Below, piece after piece: positions 1 through 10,446 of a DNA stretch of 64,000 nucleotides. The notes below the pieces were generated by a model, which did no database searches, was not told the origin of the DNA, and saw only the letters and a program-made list of their open reading frames with translations. Numbering within the stretch: position 1 is the stretch's first letter; the number at the start of each line of letters is the position of its first letter. The translations under genes were made by a program, and so were the position numbers. Source of the DNA: Emiliania huxleyi CCMP1516 (Eukaryota; Haptophyta; Isochrysidales; Noelaerhabdaceae); NCBI RefSeq assembly GCF_000372725.1, contig NW_005196755.1, forward strand, positions 329,663 through 393,662, given 5' to 3'.

Positions 1-86
1 CAAATGGCACCCGACGGGCGCGCATGCCTAGAGGCTGATTACACGGATCCGTTTTGGGAGGGAGGCTGGGCTGTACTCCGCCGTAG

Positions 87-305
87 TCGCTGCATTCGGA
101 GCCCCTGCGCCTCACGGATACCGCGGCCACACCGTGGCATTGGCGTGCTCGCACCGTAGGCCCGTATGAGGCCGAGAGCGAGAGCGGCGTGGTGTTTGAC
201 GGTGTGAGGCTCGACGAGGGCGACGACTGGTGCGACTACGACGAGAAGGCGGAGGCTAGCATGACGGTGGGGAGGGAGGTGCGGTACGAGTTTCGACGGC
301 TGTGA
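87..305 (+). CDS. possible 3'-terminal exon of an unknown gene
   Basis: An open frame follows an in-frame TAG (84-86), which could itself be an acceptor AG, and runs to a TGA at 303-305. The last 45 codons are acidic and of mixed composition (a GDDWCDYDE stretch), which looks more like coding sequence than the surrounding DNA. No family is recognised and no upstream exon can be seen at the window edge. It could be chance open frame in GC-rich DNA. Confidence 0.2.
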   Translation, partial: SLHSEPLRLTDTAATPWHWRARTVGPYEAESESGVVFDGVRLDEGDDWCDYDEKAEASMTVGREVRYEFRRL

Positions 306-447
306 GGACTGGGCGGCAGCTGCTGCTCGCCGCGCGGGGAGGTTACCGTACTGCTGCAGGCGGGCGGGCCAGCGCGTTGCGAGGCGTCCCGATCCCGAGC
401 GCGCCGCTTCCATCGCTCCAGACAGTACGTCCCAGTGAGGATTGCGG

Positions 448-1972
448 TGTAAGGTAAGGTCAGGTAAGAAAGGTAAACTTCTCTACACACACGAGGTGGT
501 GGGCCAGAAGGTGGGGCAAGGGGGGACGATCGCACCCTCGAGCGTCTCCACGTCTAGACGACAGGTGCGTATAAACAGAGCAACCGCCAAGAACACGGCG
601 GGCACGTGCCACGTCGCCCCATGGCGCGCGTAGCTATGACAGGGACCGCGGCCGCGGATCCGGCGGCGGACGGGGCTGGCGCGCAAGCGCCGGCCACCGT
701 CGGGCCGCCGGGGATGCGCCGCGGACGGCCCTGGAATAGCAGCGATCGCGCGCACATGCAAGACTGCCTCATTGCCGCAAGGCTTGCAGGTGTGTCGCAG
801 CTCAGGTATGAGGTCCCTGGCTACGGGACGGCGACCTTCGACCTGAAGCACGAGAAGGCCGCGGGCGACCGCGAGCCGGTGCAGGCGGCGGAGCGCTCGT
901 TCGTCGAGCGCACCGCGCCGCGGAAGGAGGAGCTGACGGAGGAGCAGAAGGATGCTCGGGCCGCGGCTCGCAGGGCCAAAAAGGCCCGGCAGAAGGCGAA
1001 CAAGGCGGAGAAGGCTGCGGCGGCGGCTGCGAGCGAGGCTGAGCGTGCGGACTACCCGCACGCGCAGCTGCGCGAGAACGTCGAGTTCGTCATGGACGGC
1101 CTGGAGGCTGCGACGCAGGCGGCGCGCAACCCAGCGGGGTCCAATATTCAGGTCGCCTACTCGCTGCCTCCCGAGGGGGGCAGCGGGTTCGGCGACCTGG
1201 TGTACGCCACGGTCCCTCTGGGCTCCGTGGCGACCAAGGTCGCCCGGGACTGGCTCGCCAACGAGCTCTACGAGCCGTCCCGGGGCGGCAAAATTGATGC
1301 GGCCTGCAGGGACCGAAAGGTCGCCGACCTGATCACGGCTGCCGGCGCCTCGGCGCCGGCCGACGCCGTGTTCGGCGGCAGGTTCGCGACGGGCGAGACG
1401 CCCCGCTCGACGACCTCCGCCTCCGAGGCGAACGAGGGCGACGGCGCCGGCGGCGATGGCGGGACCGGCTTCGACCTGTTCGGGCCGGACCCCACCCCCA
1501 TGGAGGACCTTTGAGGCCCTCCCCAGTCTCACCCCACCTTACCTCTGCCCCCCCCTCCCCCCATCCCTCTGCCTCCCATAGGGCAGGATAGCACTAGCAT
1601 ATGCGCCTAGTGCGCACACTGGGCCCACATAGATGTGACCCGCCCGCTCGAGTGCGGCGTCCGGATGCTAGTGCTTGAGAAGACACCACAAACGCGGCAC
1701 GGCCCGTTTTGGATGTCTGCGGAGATTCTGTCTTAGCACACACAGTGAGTCATTCGGAGTCATTCGATGGCCAGAGTGCGATTGTGTGTGTGCGGGAGTT
1801 GGTTTGTCGGGAGGGAGGGGCAGGCTGCTCACCCACGTGCACCGGGCCAGTGCTTGCACTTTGAATGCCGTGGGGCTCCTGCCCGTGTCCGGGCGTGGAG
1901 ATGCGAGGGTCGCCCCCCCTTGCCCCACCACTTTGTGTGTGTGGAGAAATCTACCTTACCTTACCTTACCAG
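448..1972. mobile_element. inverted-repeat-bounded unit carrying one ORF
   Basis: About 110 bp at 448-569, beginning AAGGTAAGG and followed by CACACACGAGGTGG and GGGGCAAGGGGGG blocks, recurs in inverted orientation at about 1860-1972, ending CCTTACCTTACC. The unknown ORF at 621-1514 lies between them. Solo or partial copies of the same terminus occur at 6657-6735 and 22213-22330. I infer a TIR-type element or a MITE relative. No clear target-site duplication is visible outside the termini and no transposase motif was recognised inside. Confidence 0.45.
621..1514 (+). CDS. hypothetical protein inside a repeat-bounded unit
   Basis: A 297-residue single-exon ORF. I chose the ATG at 621; the frame opens upstream only at a GTG. 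The N-terminus is Ala/Pro-rich. Residues ~95-140 form a charged Ala/Lys/Glu/Arg-rich helix (RRAKKARQKANKAEKAA) likely to be coiled coil. The middle (~150-235) has mixed composition with a PLGSVATKVARDWLANELYE stretch. The C-terminus is an acidic Gly-rich tail ending in MEDL. No catalytic motif or known family is recognised. Its position between inverted repeats suggests cargo or a structural protein of a mobile element, which is an inference only. Confidence 0.55.
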   Translation: MARVAMTGTAAADPAADGAGAQAPATVGPPGMRRGRPWNSSDRAHMQDCLIAARLAGVSQLRYEVPGYGTATFDLKHEKAAGDREPVQAAERSFVERTAPRKEELTEEQKDARAAARRAKKARQKANKAEKAAAAAASEAERADYPHAQLRENVEFVMDGLEAATQAARNPAGSNIQVAYSLPPEGGSGFGDLVYATVPLGSVATKVARDWLANELYEPSRGGKIDAACRDRKVADLITAAGASAPADAVFGGRFATGETPRSTTSASEANEGDGAGGDGGTGFDLFGPDPTPMEDL

Positions 1973-1997
1973 CAACCGCCTGTGAGCTGTGTATGCC

Positions 1998-2078
1998 TGT
2001 CACCCCAATGAGCACACCAGTGAGGGTGGGCGAGACGATCGAGGGGTCCCCGCGTACCATGCGGAACCGACCCTATCC
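1998..2078 (+). repeat. 80-bp dispersed repeat, copy 1
   Basis: GAGACGATCGAGGGGTCC followed by a CATGCGGAAYCGACCC block recurs in the same orientation at about 30245-30322. The two copies are roughly 85 percent identical by eye. No coding sense was seen. Confidence 0.6.
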
Positions 2079-2104
2079 GGTGCTCAAGTGCTCAAGAGGC
2101 GGAC

Positions 2105-2215
2105 GCCCAAGGGTGGGCGACGGCTAGCGCACCACACCCCTCTCCTTAAAATCCCTGTGTGGTGGCGGCATGCCGTCCTCCCATCCCTCCCTTGGGTTGT
2201 CTTGGAGCACTTGGA
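2105..2215 (+). repeat. TTAAAATCCCTGTGTGGTGG repeat, copy 1
   Basis: This dispersed repeat of about 110 bp contains GGGCGACGGCTAGCGC, CTCTCCTTAAAATCCC, TGTGTGGTGGCGGCRTGCCG and a CCCTCCCTTGGGTTGTC end. Other copies lie at 14488-14605 (+), 15972-16053 (inverted) and 41945-41998 (inverted, shortened). It looks like a short interspersed or terminal element, inferred from copy number alone. Confidence 0.65.
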
Positions 2216-2517
2216 GTGCAGTCGGCAACCTCACATCCAGGGCCGGTGAGCTGAGAAGCGCATTGTCCGTTTTCTTTCTTTCTTTTTCCCTCCCATTCCC
2301 TCCCTTGGGTTGTCTGTTTTTGTCTTTCTTTCCTTTCCTTGCGCACGGACCGAGGATGGCGGGGGGACAAAATAGAATTTAAATAAAATAGAAAAACACC
2401 GGCAAAGGAAGTTTCGTGCAAAACTATGCTCCAAAACTATCTTACAATCACTCGCACACGTGCCTCGCGACGCCTCGCCCAAACCGACTTCTTGGCCCGG
2501 TGCACTCTAGGAGACGC

Positions 2518-3570
2518 ATGGGCCACAACACGTGGAAGGGGCAACGCTGCCGACTGCTGCTGCTGTGCTTCTTCGCCGTACGCTGCTTCGGTGCGACTGG
2601 GCAGGATGTGACTGTGACGCACGCGAGTGATGAGCGTCATCTGCTACTTCTGGGTCCCAGGCCGTCCTCGCCGCCGCCGCTATCGCCGCCTCGCCAATCC
2701 AGCCCTGCCCAAAGTCAGACCGAAGAGTGCAAACACCTCCTGGACGCCACTGAATGTGACGCTGCTGCGGGTTTGGCGTTTGTGCATGTCAACAAGGCTG
2801 GTGGCGGTCTTATCAGCAGTGTGCTCAATCAGTGCAAGTTGAGGTTCCATGCAGATCGAGCGTTCCCGGTCAACGTTTCAGACAGTGGGCGGCTTACCGC
2901 AATGCACATGAGCGTCACGACTTGGCAAAAATACCTTGAGGCCGCTGGGATCAAGCTTGACCGGACCTTTTTCTTTGCCAGCGTCCGCAACCCGTACGAG
3001 AGGATGGTGTCGAACTTTTACTACCACGCTAATATGGGCAAGCTGGAGAAGAGCACTGGGAACAGCCCTCCATCTTACTACACCAAAGACTTTTTCCGTA
3101 GCATCCGCAACGACACAGCAAGAACAGTCAGCATGTATCACGACTGGTTGGTCCGTCTGGACACCGCGCATCCAGTGGGCTCTGCCAAGCAATACCTGTT
3201 TTCGGTGAATCTCGCTCCGGCGCGAGACGACCCTTCAGCAGTGGGATGGCTGAAGCGCGCTGATCAGAGGGGTTTTCAAGGGAGGGGGTTCTGGTTCGAC
3301 TCCACCATGCTGAATGATGCGATGCCGCACTTGCTGCACAAGTGCCTGCCGGAGTGCCCAGTCGAAACATTCTCCGAGGCTCAAGCACAAGGCGCCACAG
3401 CCCATATAAGTCCTCACCCGCCATCTGCAGACCACTACCGGGGCGTGGCCGGAAGGCAGGCTGCTCTCATAGTTGAGCGGCAGATGCGAAGAGACTTTGA
3501 AGAGCTTGGCTACGTGAAGGGCGTGTACTCAGGCCCCCCTCCCGTGTCGAGTTGCTCAAGGTGGGGCTGA
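2518..3570 (+). CDS. membrane-anchored sulfotransferase (Sulfotransfer_2-like)
   Basis: 350 residues and no visible intron. I start at the ATG at 2518 because upstream frame opens only at a GTG. Residues ~8-25 (RCRLLLLCFFAVRCFG) form a signal anchor, so a Golgi type II topology is likely. The 5'-phosphosulfate-binding loop is seen as FVHVNKAGGG (~residue 88) and the 3'-phosphate-binding element as SVRNPYERMVSNFYYH (~160). Both are hallmarks of heparan-sulfate-2-O- and carbohydrate-type sulfotransferases, which move sulfate from PAPS to glycans. Cysteines late in the protein (CLPECPVE) are consistent with a lumenal domain. The acceptor substrate cannot be read from the sequence. Confidence 0.78.
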   Translation: MGHNTWKGQRCRLLLLCFFAVRCFGATGQDVTVTHASDERHLLLLGPRPSSPPPLSPPRQSSPAQSQTEECKHLLDATECDAAAGLAFVHVNKAGGGLISSVLNQCKLRFHADRAFPVNVSDSGRLTAMHMSVTTWQKYLEAAGIKLDRTFFFASVRNPYERMVSNFYYHANMGKLEKSTGNSPPSYYTKDFFRSIRNDTARTVSMYHDWLVRLDTAHPVGSAKQYLFSVNLAPARDDPSAVGWLKRADQRGFQGRGFWFDSTMLNDAMPHLLHKCLPECPVETFSEAQAQGATAHISPHPPSADHYRGVAGRQAALIVERQMRRDFEELGYVKGVYSGPPPVSSCSRWG

Positions 3571-3865
3571 ACCCCATTGGGGCGCCTCTCTCACTTAGAG
3601 ACCGACGGGGAACTCAAAAGATGATTTCCATATCGTGAGGTCGCAAGCTAGAGCAGCCCGGTGGAGCGACCAGCACTTCGCTCTACTGGCAAACTTTTCT
3701 AGCTGACATGCGCGCCCCGCCGACATTACGGCGGGCGCGCTGCGGTCGCACGCCTCCCAAGTCATATGCCACGGCGTGCGATCTAGATTCAGCACACGCG
3801 CCTCTGCTCGCGAACACCGTCATCCAATGAATTGTCATCACCCGTGAGTGCGAGATAGGGCTAGC

Positions 3866-3928
3866 GGCTGGCCGCTATACCTGTAGCGGGGCTGGCCGCT
3901 ATACCTGTAGCGGGGCTGGCCGCTAGCC
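3866..3928. repeat. 24-bp tandem repeat, 2.6 copies
   Basis: The unit GGCTGGCCGCTATACCTG plus TAGCGG is repeated at 3866, 3890 and, partially, 3914. Each unit is an imperfect palindrome (CCGCTA...TAGCGG) and could fold as a hairpin. Confidence 0.8.
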
Positions 3929-4199
3929 TCTGAGGAGGGCGTCCATAGACACCTCACATGACCCCACACACGGTCTCGTCCGTGCCTCGCCGGCCGGCTA
4001 GATTGCTAGAGGTGGAGCAAGCTGCTCTAGCCTCGCATGTTACTCCTGTCGTCTGTTGTGATGTTGTGCCCTTGTTTGTTTCTCTTGGCACCTTGGAGTG
4101 CTGGGGGGGGCGACAGGAAGAATGTGGCCCTGAGTGATGTGTACGCCAACTCCGGGTGTGTGGCAGCCAGCTGGCTGTGTGTCTTGTGAGCTTGTTTGT

Positions 4200-4485
<286 letters not shown>

Positions 4486-4568
4486 GTGACTCACTCGGGA
4501 TGTAGCCGTGATTTCTTTTTTCTTGGTACCTGCCATCGTTGCTGGTCACGGCTGCTTCGGGCACACGC

Positions 4569-6585
4569 ATGCTGTCTCGAGCCGCAGTGCGTCTACCGTT
4601 GCGCCGCCGAGGCTATTATGCGACCGCACACTGCCGCCGAGGCTACGCGACAGCGGTAGAGGTGTGGAGGGAGGTCAACAGCCTCGCCGCTCAGCCAGGA
4701 ATGATCAACATGGGCCAGGGGTTCCCGGACTTTGCCGGCTCGCTGACGGCCCGGCAGGCGGCGGCGGAGGCGCTCCTGGTAGGCTCCGCCGCCGCGAACC
4801 AGTACAGCGCTCCCGCCGGCCTTTCGGAGCTGCGCGAGGAGGTGAGCCGCCTGTACGCCCGCCTCTACCCTGGCGATGCCTACGACCCAGCGTCCGAGGT
4901 GGTGATCTGCACGAGCGGGCAGGAGAGCCTCAACGCGGCGCTGCGCGCCTGCGTGAGCGAGCAGGTGTCGCGCGGAGGCCGCGACGGAGTGATCGTCTTC
5001 GAGCCGTACTTCCCGTTCACGCAAGGCGCTCTCGACAACGCACCGGCCGTGATGCAGCCCGTGCGAACTCACGCACCTGGCTTCGCGATCGACGCCGCCG
5101 CGCTGCGCGCCGCCGTCACGCCCAGAACAGGCGCTCGTCCTCCTCGACATGTGGCCGAGATGTGGGCGAGATGTCCGAGAGTGCTGGTCATTAGTCAGTA
5201 ACTAATCGGGTCACCACACGACCTCATTTCGCTGCTCAGTAATGAGTCAGTGACCGCTCCAGGTACCGTCCTGCTCAACTCGCCGCACAACCCGACCGGC
5301 CACATGGCGTCGGAGGCGGAGCTGGCGGCGGTCGCGGAGGTGCGTCGAGATCACCCGAGATTCCCCGAGATTCCCCGAGATTCCCCAGAGGTGCGTCGAT
5401 GCAGGAGATAGAAGAACGGCGTCTCTTCACACCTGAAAGCGCGTGAGCAGGTGTGCGTCGAGCACGACTTGCTGGCGGTGTCAGACGCCGGAGCACGAGC
5501 GCCTCACTCAGTCATTGGTTCGTTCATTCACCTCCACTTCCTCAATTAGGTCTCGGACGAGGTGTACGAGCACGCAGTGTTTGGAGAGGGGTGCAGGCAC
5601 CGCCGCCTCTGCGACGTGCCTGGCGCGCGAGGAGGGCGTTTCCTCCCACACCGCTCGTGCTTCGGTGTTCACACTGGCCTCCTCTGCTCTCAGGCATGCG
5701 CGGGAGGACCATCACGGTCAGTAGCGCCGGCGAGCGCTTCGCGCGGACGGGCTGGCGAATCACTTACGAATCACGACTTTAAATTGAGCCGATTGCTTCG
5801 CCCGTTGATCAGGCAAGCTCTTCTCCCTGACGGGCTGGCGGGTGGCGTGGGCGCTGGCGCCGGCGCGCCTCGCCACCGCGGTCGCATCAGCACACACGAA
5901 CCTCACCTACTCCGCACCCACGCCGCTGCAAGCCGGCATCGCTGCCGCACTGCGAGAGGAGGATGGCTCTTTCGGCGGCGTGGCGCAGCTCTTCGGCGCC
6001 AACTTCGAGCTGCTGGCCACGGCGCCGCGCGAGAACCAGCCGCTGTTCACACCTCTCTACTCTCTGTTGATAAACCTCTTGTCCGCAGGCGCTGCGAGAG
6101 CACCGAGGCCTGACTGTGTGCGACGCACAGGGAGGCTACTTCCTGGTGGCGGACGCGGGCGCGCCCGGCATTGGCTCGGTTTCACGCTACTCAGTGATGT
6201 GCTCACACTTCCCTCTGTTTCCAGGCGTGCCCGACATTGACTTTGTGCGACCGCCGCTCCGTGACCGGCCGCTCTGTGAACGGCGTCTCCTTCACAACGG
6301 CCTTCGCTGCTGCGTGCACAGGTGCGCTCGCTCGCCGCGGAGTGCGGCGTCGTCTGCACGCCAATGAGCGTCTTCTACGCGGACCAGGAGCAGTCGGAGT
6401 CGTGCACGCTGGTGCGTGGTCTCGATCTGCGAGCCGCGGTATGTGAAACGGTGTCGGTGCTCTTCACGCCACGGCTGTGGATGCAGGTTCGCTTCACGAT
6501 CTGCAAGTCGCGCGAGCACATCCAGCGGGCGTGCGCGGCGCTGGCGGGCCGCCGGGGGAGGAGGGAGCGTGTAGCTGGTACATGA
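4569..6585 (+). CDS. PLP-dependent class I/II aminotransferase, mitochondrial-type N-terminus
   Basis: Ten exons: 4569-5130, 5263-5339, 5451-5477, 5550-5622, 5694-5729, 5813-6021, 6089-6158, 6225-6244, 6322-6411 and 6487-6585. They sum to 1263 nt (420 residues) in phase. The product matches kynurenine/methionine-type aminotransferases: MGQGFPDF near the N-terminus, NQYS, SGQESLNA, NSPHNPTG (substrate/PLP region), VSDEVYE, SSAGKLFSLTGWRVAW (the PLP lysine lies in the SAGK segment, which is rebuilt only by splicing) and FTICKS near the end. It transfers amino groups between amino acids and 2-oxo acids. The Arg-rich, acid-free first 30 residues suggest mitochondrial import. All introns end AG|G; five use GC donors. 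Several are flanked by diverged exon duplicates. The first ATG of the frame was used. Confidence 0.85.
5478..5549 (+). other. 72-bp introner-like intron in the aminotransferase
   Basis: A GT-AG intron whose first bases (GTGTCAGACG) resemble the start of the next exon (GTCTCGGACGAGG), as a target duplication would give. Its 72-bp length equals several midasin introns. Confidence 0.6.
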
Positions 6586-6656
6586 GATGTGACCCACGTG
6601 CAGTACGCGCATGCACAGGGGTGGAAGAGCGAGAGACGTTGTAGCATGATAAGAAG

Positions 6657-6735
6657 CCGGAAGGTAAGGTAGAGTAAGGTAAGGTAAGGTATGCTTTATG
6701 TCTACACACAAAGTGGTGGGGTACCTGCAAGGTGC
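6657..6735 (+). repeat. partial AAGGTAAGG-type terminus
   Basis: AAGGTAAGG iterations followed by CTACACACAAAGTGGTGGGG match the inverted repeats of the 448-1972 unit. Only one terminus is present. Confidence 0.6.
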
Positions 6736-6844
6736 AACCTGGCTCCTGCGCGTCCTGGGTGCTGGGGGGATAAGGATTCAAAGGAAAATGAAAACGTCCC
6801 CATACGTGGCCCAGTAAGAAGGCGAGGTGCATGATGCAAAGCGC

Positions 6845-6959
<115 letters not shown>

Positions 6960-6998
6960 CGCCCCGCCTTAGGGCGTCGTCACATCCCAAGCTTTGCT

Positions 6999-8983
6999 CT
7001 ACCCGCACATGGCGGCTGGCCACGCCGGCAGCGCCTCCCAGTCGAGGTGTGGGATGCGCACGCACGCCAGCACGCGCTCGGGCAAGTCGGCATCGGCCGT
7101 GGCCTGCAGGAGGAAGGCTAGCTCGATGTCGGCGTGCTTGACCTGCGGTTTGACGCTGTGCAGGCCTCTCTTGGCGAGGAAGGAGAAGCGGTCGACAAAC
7201 ACGTCGATCTCGACGTAGCTCGCGCCGAGGTAGAGCTCGGCCGACTTTCGGATCAGCACCGGCTTGCCGTTGAACTTTCGCATCGCCGACGGAAGCCCGA
7301 TCTCGCCCCAGTTGGCCGCCTGCGCGATGATCTTGAAGGCTCCCGCCTCCATCCGCTTCTCCGCGGCTTCCGCGCTGAAGCGCGCCAGCATCTCCACGGC
7401 ACCCCCCGGCTGCGCCTCCCGCGATGCGGCCTGCGCTGCTTCGGTGCAGCGGAAGCAGAAGGCCGCGACGACGCAATCCGCGGTCTCAGGCTCGCCGTAG
7501 AGCGTGGGCGCCGCAACCGGCGTGACGATGCTCACGACGAGGAGCGCGGGGAGCCGGCCGGGCCCCTCCGCCGCCGCGGGCAGCTGCATCAGCTCGGCGA
7601 TGTGTCTCGGACGCGCGTGCGCCCGCCCGAAGTCGCTCGCTGCGAGCTCGTAGATCGCCGGGCCAGACGGCGCCTTGAGCCCTCGGCGGGGGTAGTCTGG
7701 CCCACACCGCACCGAAAAGGCGGCCGCGTCGCCGGAGCGGGCCAGCACCGCGCCCGCGCCGCAAACCGCGCCGGCCTTAGGCCGTACCGCGCCAGCAACC
7801 GTCCGGCGCGCTTCGGGGGGACGCTGCTGCAGCGGCGGCGGCGGCGGGGTCGGCGGCACGAGCGCAAGAATGGCGAGGTTGCACAGGATAGCCGCCGCCA
7901 GCAGGGCGGTGCCGGCCGCGTAGTGCGCGAGCAGGCACCCTCCGTTGAAGAGAACCAACGCGACGGCGCGCGCGAAAAGGCGCGGCGGGGGGGGAGAGGA
8001 GGAGGGTGGCGGAGGTGGCGCGCCGGAGGCCGAGGGCGAAGCTGCGGAGATGGGAGGAGGCGGAGGCAACTGCAAATCGGGCCTGCCCGCGCCGTGCTCC
8101 GCCGCGGCGATGGCGTGCCGAAGCATCGCCTCCCACTCGTCCAACTCCTCCTCCGTCCCTCGCCGCACGTCGAGCGCGGAGCAGCGCTTCGGGAGCACGT
8201 AGAAGGGCTCGGCGGCCTACGGGCTGAATACTCCGACATGAGGGCGGGAAGACGGTGTTGTGCAGTGTGTTCAGAGCACCGCGTGAATACAACGGAGGCG
8301 AATACAGTGAATCCGCGGAATACGTGGCCCTCTCGGGCGCCAGTTGGAGTACAAGACTACGTATTCTGCTACTAGGCTCGGAGGCCGGCGGCTCGCGGGC
8401 AACGATGCGCAGGTAGTGCGAGGCGGAGGAGGCGGAGGAGGAGGTGGAGCTGCGTGGCGACGCCTTCCCGCCGTCTTCCCGGGCCGAGGGCGGCTCGGCC
8501 TCGAGCGCCTGATTCACGAGCCGAGGATGAGTAGTTAGTACTCGAGTTGGCCTCGGCGTCGGATTGAACTCCACCTCACAGGTACGCATGGAGTGCTGCC
8601 GTGCTGCACACACGCGTCTTTGCTGCATCTCCGATCTCGGCTCTATCTCTCCCGTCGCTCGAGCGTCGCGCCGCGCAGCTCGAGCACGCCTCGCACCTCG
8701 CCTAATCTCGGTCAATCTCGGCTGAGCTCGGTCAATCTCGGCTGAGCTCGGATGACTCGAGCGGGCCGCGAGCTCACCGAGCAACTCGTCGCTCCCTCCC
8801 TGCTCTGCGCCTCGCCTCTTGTAGTACAGCAGCGAGAGCGCGCCGCCGCCGGACCACAGCACAAACAGCCGCTCCACCCAACCCACGCGCAGCATGCCGT
8901 CACGCCGCTTCTCGAGCACACCAAAGCCGCGCACGCCACCAAGCAGGCCGCTCTCCCACGGCCACCGCCCTCCTCCGCCCTCT

Positions 8984-9026
<43 letters not shown>

Positions 9027-9700
9027 TGCTACTGCCGCCGGCGCCTCCGCCGCCTCCGCCCGCCGCTTCTTCCCCCGCCCCGCCCGCAAGCAGACGCTTC
9101 CGGAGGAGCGTGCCGGCCGAGTGCTGCGGCGACGGGAGGGACTGCGGCGTCGGCGGCCTACGGGCGATAGAGCTCATCGTTGAATGCGGCTCCAGCGTGC
9201 TGCTGAAGGACTGCTCGGTTGTCGGCGGCAGCCTCCGGGCTTCCCACCACGCACAGGCCGCCGACACGCGCAACTGCCTCTCCTTCGCGCCGAGGCAGGC
9301 CGCGAGGCCGTCGGCCGGGCCTGCCTCTGCGCCATCCGACAGGCGGCCGCGCATCGCACTGGCGAGCGCCTCGACCCAGAGCGGCATGGAGGAGGCGCCA
9401 GGCGGAGCCCGGAGGAGCGCGTCGCCCTGAAAGATTGCGCGCACGCTGATGCGCAGCATCTCGGAGCCCTCTCCGCCGTCGATTGACGAGACGACGAGGT
9501 CCGCGATGTCGGAGAGGAGTAGCCGGCCCGACGAGCGACCAACGGGCGACAGCTGTTCGGGCTCGCTCGCGTCGAGAAAGTAGAGCGCCTCGGAGGTCAG
9601 CACGGCAACATTCTCGCTCCAGCCGTCGTCGGGCGTCAGGCCGAGCCGCCAGGCGCCCTCGAGACGGAGGACGCGGTCGATGGCCAAAATGACGGGCGCC
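6999..9700 (-). CDS. PH-domain protein with EDR2-type (DUF1336) C-terminus
   Basis: The last exon (8216-6999) encodes a DUF1336/EDR2-C domain: FSVRCGPDYPRRGLKAPS, LPALLVVSIV, AGAFKIIAQAANWG and a C-terminal YVEIDVFVDRF block. Upstream exons carry a PH domain (VLEKRRDGMLRVGWVERLFV, then HYLRIV, then FYVLPKRCSALDVRRGTEEEL) and, before a poly-Gly linker near 9000-9060, a GRAM/PH-like module (VAVLTSEALYFLDAS). Plant EDR2 relatives bind phosphoinositides, so membrane lipid binding is expected. Introns: 8217-8385 (GC-AG) and about 8575-8777; the latter fits phase only with a GA donor, and its body is a CTCGGTCAAT minisatellite. The 5' end near 9700-9950 is uncertain and abuts a repeat. Confidence 0.6.
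8217..8385 (-). repeat. family-B repeated intron, copy in the EDR2-like gene
   Basis: Read on the minus strand this GC-AG intron begins CCTAGTAGCAGAATACG and contains TTCACGCGGTGCTCTGA, CACTGCACAACACCGTC and CCCGCCCTCATGTCGGAG. The same string of blocks occurs in introns at 20399-20680 (+) and 25395-25539 (-) of unrelated genes. Confidence 0.75.
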
Positions 9701-9956
9701 GAGCAGGCAGGTGGCATGGTCCGACGCGCGGGCGTGGTCTTGCTGCCGGTCCACGTCGACGTCGCACGCCGCCAGGCGCGGCTGGTGGCGGCGCGCCGCC
9801 CTCGACGCCAAGTACCGAGAGGGCAAGAAGACGTTCTCGAGGTTCTCGAGGTCTGGCGAGGTACTCCCACGCCTCTCGGGGTTTTGTCTGGCAGATGCTG
9901 GGGCGAGCCTCGGCGAGACTGCGTCAGCTGTTCCCACAGCAGGCTGGAAGTACCTC

Positions 9957-10446
9957 GCCAGCTCGAGGTGGATATCCTTTGGCCGCGTTGGGTAGCGAGG
10001 ATTGGTGTAACCCGAGCCACGGAGGCGTGTTTTCTGACGGCCGACCGTCAGTGCACGGAGTTGCCCCTTCTCCGACTGCCCCGGCTAGTTCACGAGTTTC
10101 GCGGGAGTGACCCCATGCGTCAAACCCGAGACCTAGCGCGGGTGGGTTGGAGGGGCCTCGGAAAGGCGCGCAAGCACGCCCTACGTCTTCCCCTCCTCCC
10201 CATCGGGCCGCATGAGCGGCCACGCCTCGCAGATTCGTTTCCGCGCCTGGGTCAGGCGCGCGGGGCATCCCCCGGGTCGCTCGACCAGCGATCCGAAGAG
10301 TGGCCGCTATGCGAAGGAAAGAGTGGGGCCCTCGACGCCTCAGTCCGGCCCTCCGAGGGGGGAAGGGAATTGCGGGGTCCCCTCGGGCGCCTCAGTTCGG
10401 CCCTCCCGAGGGGGGGAGGGGAGCAAGGGGGTGGGGGGAAGACGTA
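9957..10446 (+). repeat. 480-bp dispersed repeat, copy 1 (inverted partner at 15356-15838)
   Basis: It begins TCGAGGTGGATATCCTTTGG, continues through GTAACCCGAGCCACGGAGG and CTGACGGCCGACCGTCAG (a perfect palindromic core), and ends in a GAGGGGAGCAAGGGGGTG G-rich tract. It is about 85-90 percent identical by eye to the second copy. No ORF is shared between copies. It abuts the uncertain 5' end of the EDR2-like gene. Confidence 0.8.

Larger units (their letters stand above)
1515..2517. other. repeat-filled intergenic DNA
   Basis: No gene is supported here. It holds the right inverted repeat of the preceding unit, an 80-bp dispersed repeat, one copy of the TTAAAATCCCTGTGTGGTGG repeat, pyrimidine-rich TTTCTTTC stretches, and an AT-rich patch at 2370-2400 just upstream of the sulfotransferase that could hold its promoter. 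Confidence 0.6.

Noticed and set aside
9957-10446. rRNA fragment
   Set aside because: No recognisable conserved rRNA core sequence; the copies behave as a dispersed repeat.
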